From NCBI RefSeq assembly GCF_900167455.1, contig NZ_FUWJ01000007.1, positions 62,001 through 126,000 on the forward strand: 64,000 nucleotides of DNA, in the 5' to 3' direction. The position numbers were made by a program, and so were the translations under genes. Shown here piece after piece: positions 62,998-64,000 of this stretch; the stretch's first letter is position 1; each line of letters opens with the position of its first letter. This DNA comes from Enhydrobacter aerosaccus. GTDB taxonomy: Bacteria; Pseudomonadota; Alphaproteobacteria; Reyranellales; Reyranellaceae. The notes beneath the pieces were generated by a model. The model did no database searches, had not been told where the DNA came from, and was given only the letters and a program-made list of their open reading frames with translations.

Positions 62998-63558
62998 TCA
63001 GTGCTTTTTGAGGCCAAGGCGCAGGGCCTTCATGGCCCGATGCATCGACGTCTTTAGCGCCGCGACCGACATTCCGCTGACCGCCGAGGCCTCTTTGAGT
63101 GACATCTCCTTGATCCTCAACAGTTCTACGGCCTTCCGTTGGCCGTGCGGGAGGTCTGCAAGCGCCCGCGACAACATTTCAGAATCCGCCATTTGATCTA
63201 CTGGTTCCTTCGTTTCATCGCTTGAAATGGTTTCAGGCAGAATCTCGACGGCTACTTCGCCTCTCGAGCGTCGCACTTGCCGGCGCTGGGCATCGGCTAG
63301 CCGGTTTCGCGCGATGGCCGACAACCAGGGCAGGAACGGCCGCCCCGGATCGTAGGTATGGCGAACCTGATGCAGCGACAGCAGCACATCCTGGACGATG
63401 TCCTCGACGTCTTCCGAGCCCGTCCACCGCCCCGAGACCATACGCCGGACAAGCGGCGACGCCGCCGTCAGCAACCGCGCGTAGGCGGCCGCATCGCCCT
63501 CCTGCGACAGGCGCATGAGTGTCGCCAGTTCGGATACGTCTGTTCGAGTATCGGCCAC
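62998..63558 (-). CDS. sigF: ECF sigma factor SigF/EcfF
   Basis: The sigma-70 factor (about 186 aa) has region 2 (GSEDVEDIVQDVLLSLHQVR, then PFLPWLSAIARNRLADAQRR) and region 4 (LPHGQRKAVELLRIKEMSLK, SGMSVAALKTSMHRAMKALR). It is the usual partner of NrsF and reads GTAACC-N16-CGAA promoters, of which two occur nearby. The start is unclear: GTG at 63558 gives the typical length, while GTG at 63639 adds 27 residues. No self-promoter of that type was seen upstream. Confidence 0.9.
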   Translation of the reverse strand: MADTRTDVSELATLMRLSQEGDAAAYARLLTAASPLVRRMVSGRWTGSEDVEDIVQDVLLSLHQVRHTYDPGRPFLPWLSAIARNRLADAQRRQVRRSRGEVAVEILPETISSDETKEPVDQMADSEMLSRALADLPHGQRKAVELLRIKEMSLKEASAVSGMSVAALKTSMHRAMKALRLGLKKH

Positions 63559-63832
63559 AGCGAATCGTAACGGCCGTCTGTACCGGCCGCTACCTCCTTG
63601 TGGTAAGCCTCTACGCTTCTTGAATGAAACTGGCAGCACGCATTCCGGCGGTGCCGGATTGTCGAAGATCAGTTGAGTTCCGGCAGACCGATCCCGGCTT
63701 GTCTCAATGTCTTTTCGAGGGTCGGCGTTTGACGAACGGCCGCGCCAGCCTCATGGGTCAATCGGCTTGATCCGCTCGACAATCGGCCGCACCAGCCCTT
63801 GGTCGCCGTCCGGAATCGCCCTGCATTTTTTG

Positions 63833-63858
63833 GTAACCTTTGACTTCCCCCGAGCGAA
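63833..63858 (+). promoter_or_regulatory. Sigma-F (EcfF)-type promoter toward the right edge
   Basis: GTAACC (63833-63838), 16 bp, then CGAA (63855-63858), the same motif as at 62.0 kb. It points to the gene at 63887. The region between sigF and this site (63640-63832) has no convincing gene. Confidence 0.8.
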
Positions 63859-63886
63859 TGGTGAAGCGGTGGCATTTGCTCGATGC

Positions 63887-64000
63887 ATGCCAGAGGCGGA
63901 CGATATTGTTCGAAGCGACGGGAGGGGAGCCGTGGAGATACATGCGGGAATACCGACGGCCGAGATCGAGATTCGCCCTGACTTGTCCCATGTCCTCGAT
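63887..64000 (+). CDS. Partial gene at the right edge, sigma-F dependent
   Basis: Behind the promoter an open frame starts at ATG 63887: MPEADDIVRSDGRGAVEIHA, then GIPTAEIEIRPDLSHVLD to the edge. The GTG within it follows GGGAGGGGAG and is an alternative start. An out-of-frame ATG shortly after also reads open, so the true frame is uncertain. Too short to name. Confidence 0.4.
   Translation, partial: MPEADDIVRSDGRGAVEIHAGIPTAEIEIRPDLSHVLD

Noticed and set aside
63669..63991. Minus-strand frames at the right edge
   Set aside because: They oppose the sigma-F promoter and have no family resemblance.
1..64000. CRISPR array, rRNA operon or complete insertion sequence
   Set aside because: No regularly spaced repeats, rRNA-like stretches or transposase genes were seen on reading.

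Overview
The window is high-GC bacterial DNA that reads as an alphaproteobacterial chromosome. This rests on a UbiA/RsmE/plant-type GshA neighbourhood, DUF534-type ABC binding proteins, Trb-type conjugation genes, and an NrsF/sigma-F (EcfF) stress locus with the matching promoter motif. A Reyranella- or Rhodospirillales-like host is a guess from gene content only. No rRNA, CRISPR array or complete insertion sequence was seen.

Region 1 (1-15,230) is ordinary chromosome. It holds a CreA-like gene start, a Cys-rich protein, a methyltransferase-ubiA pair, rsmE, gshA with a VOC protein, a ketopantoate-reductase-like gene, a cupin, tldD, a quinone oxidoreductase, an ABC binding protein, a luciferase-like oxidoreductase and an acyl-CoA ligase. 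Between them lie a compound palindromic repeat (9,414-9,554), a relic of a ligase 3' end (10.8 kb) and a fused nitroreductase/DedA relic (12.05-12.47 kb).

Region 2 (tRNA-Leu(CAA) at 15,231 to about 55,545) is an integrative and conjugative element (ICE) of the ICEMlSym(R7A) type. In order it carries a tyrosine integrase, an AlpA-like protein, QseC and QseM, TraR/TraI quorum sensing with a lux-type box, and a two-frame FseA activator. FseA appears to need a +1 programmed frameshift at a UUUUUUC site. Then come RdfS, the TraF peptidase, a lytic transglycosylase and the RlxS relaxase. The transfer half (traG, a CopG-like gene, trbBCDEJLFGI, DUF2274, DUF736) follows 18.5 kb later. That 18.5 kb (24,849-43,369) is a cargo block of anti-phage or toxin-like genes: an R-M enzyme broken by one in-frame TAG, a DUF262-HNH nuclease, a PD-(D/E)XK protein, an AbiE toxin-antitoxin pair, a PHP-nuclease/ABC-ATPase fusion, a cyclotransferase-fold plus ADP-ribosyltransferase-like pair, a DUF6615-like protein, an OLD-nuclease/UvrD-helicase (Gabija-like) pair and a small membrane protein.

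Region 3 (55.5-64 kb) begins with a 3' piece of an initiator tRNA (fMet) and a strong terminator, probably an old attachment scar or element end. It continues with a metal-efflux set (HMA chaperone, P1B-ATPase, ZntR/CadR-like MerR, thioredoxin-like protein, CcdA-like protein) driven by two MerR-type promoters with 20-bp spacers. It ends with a sigma-F stress locus (thioredoxin, CcdA, a secreted protein, NrtS, NrsF, sigma factor). Two GTAACC-N16-CGAA promoters sit there, one for the thioredoxin operon and one for a gene leaving the right edge.
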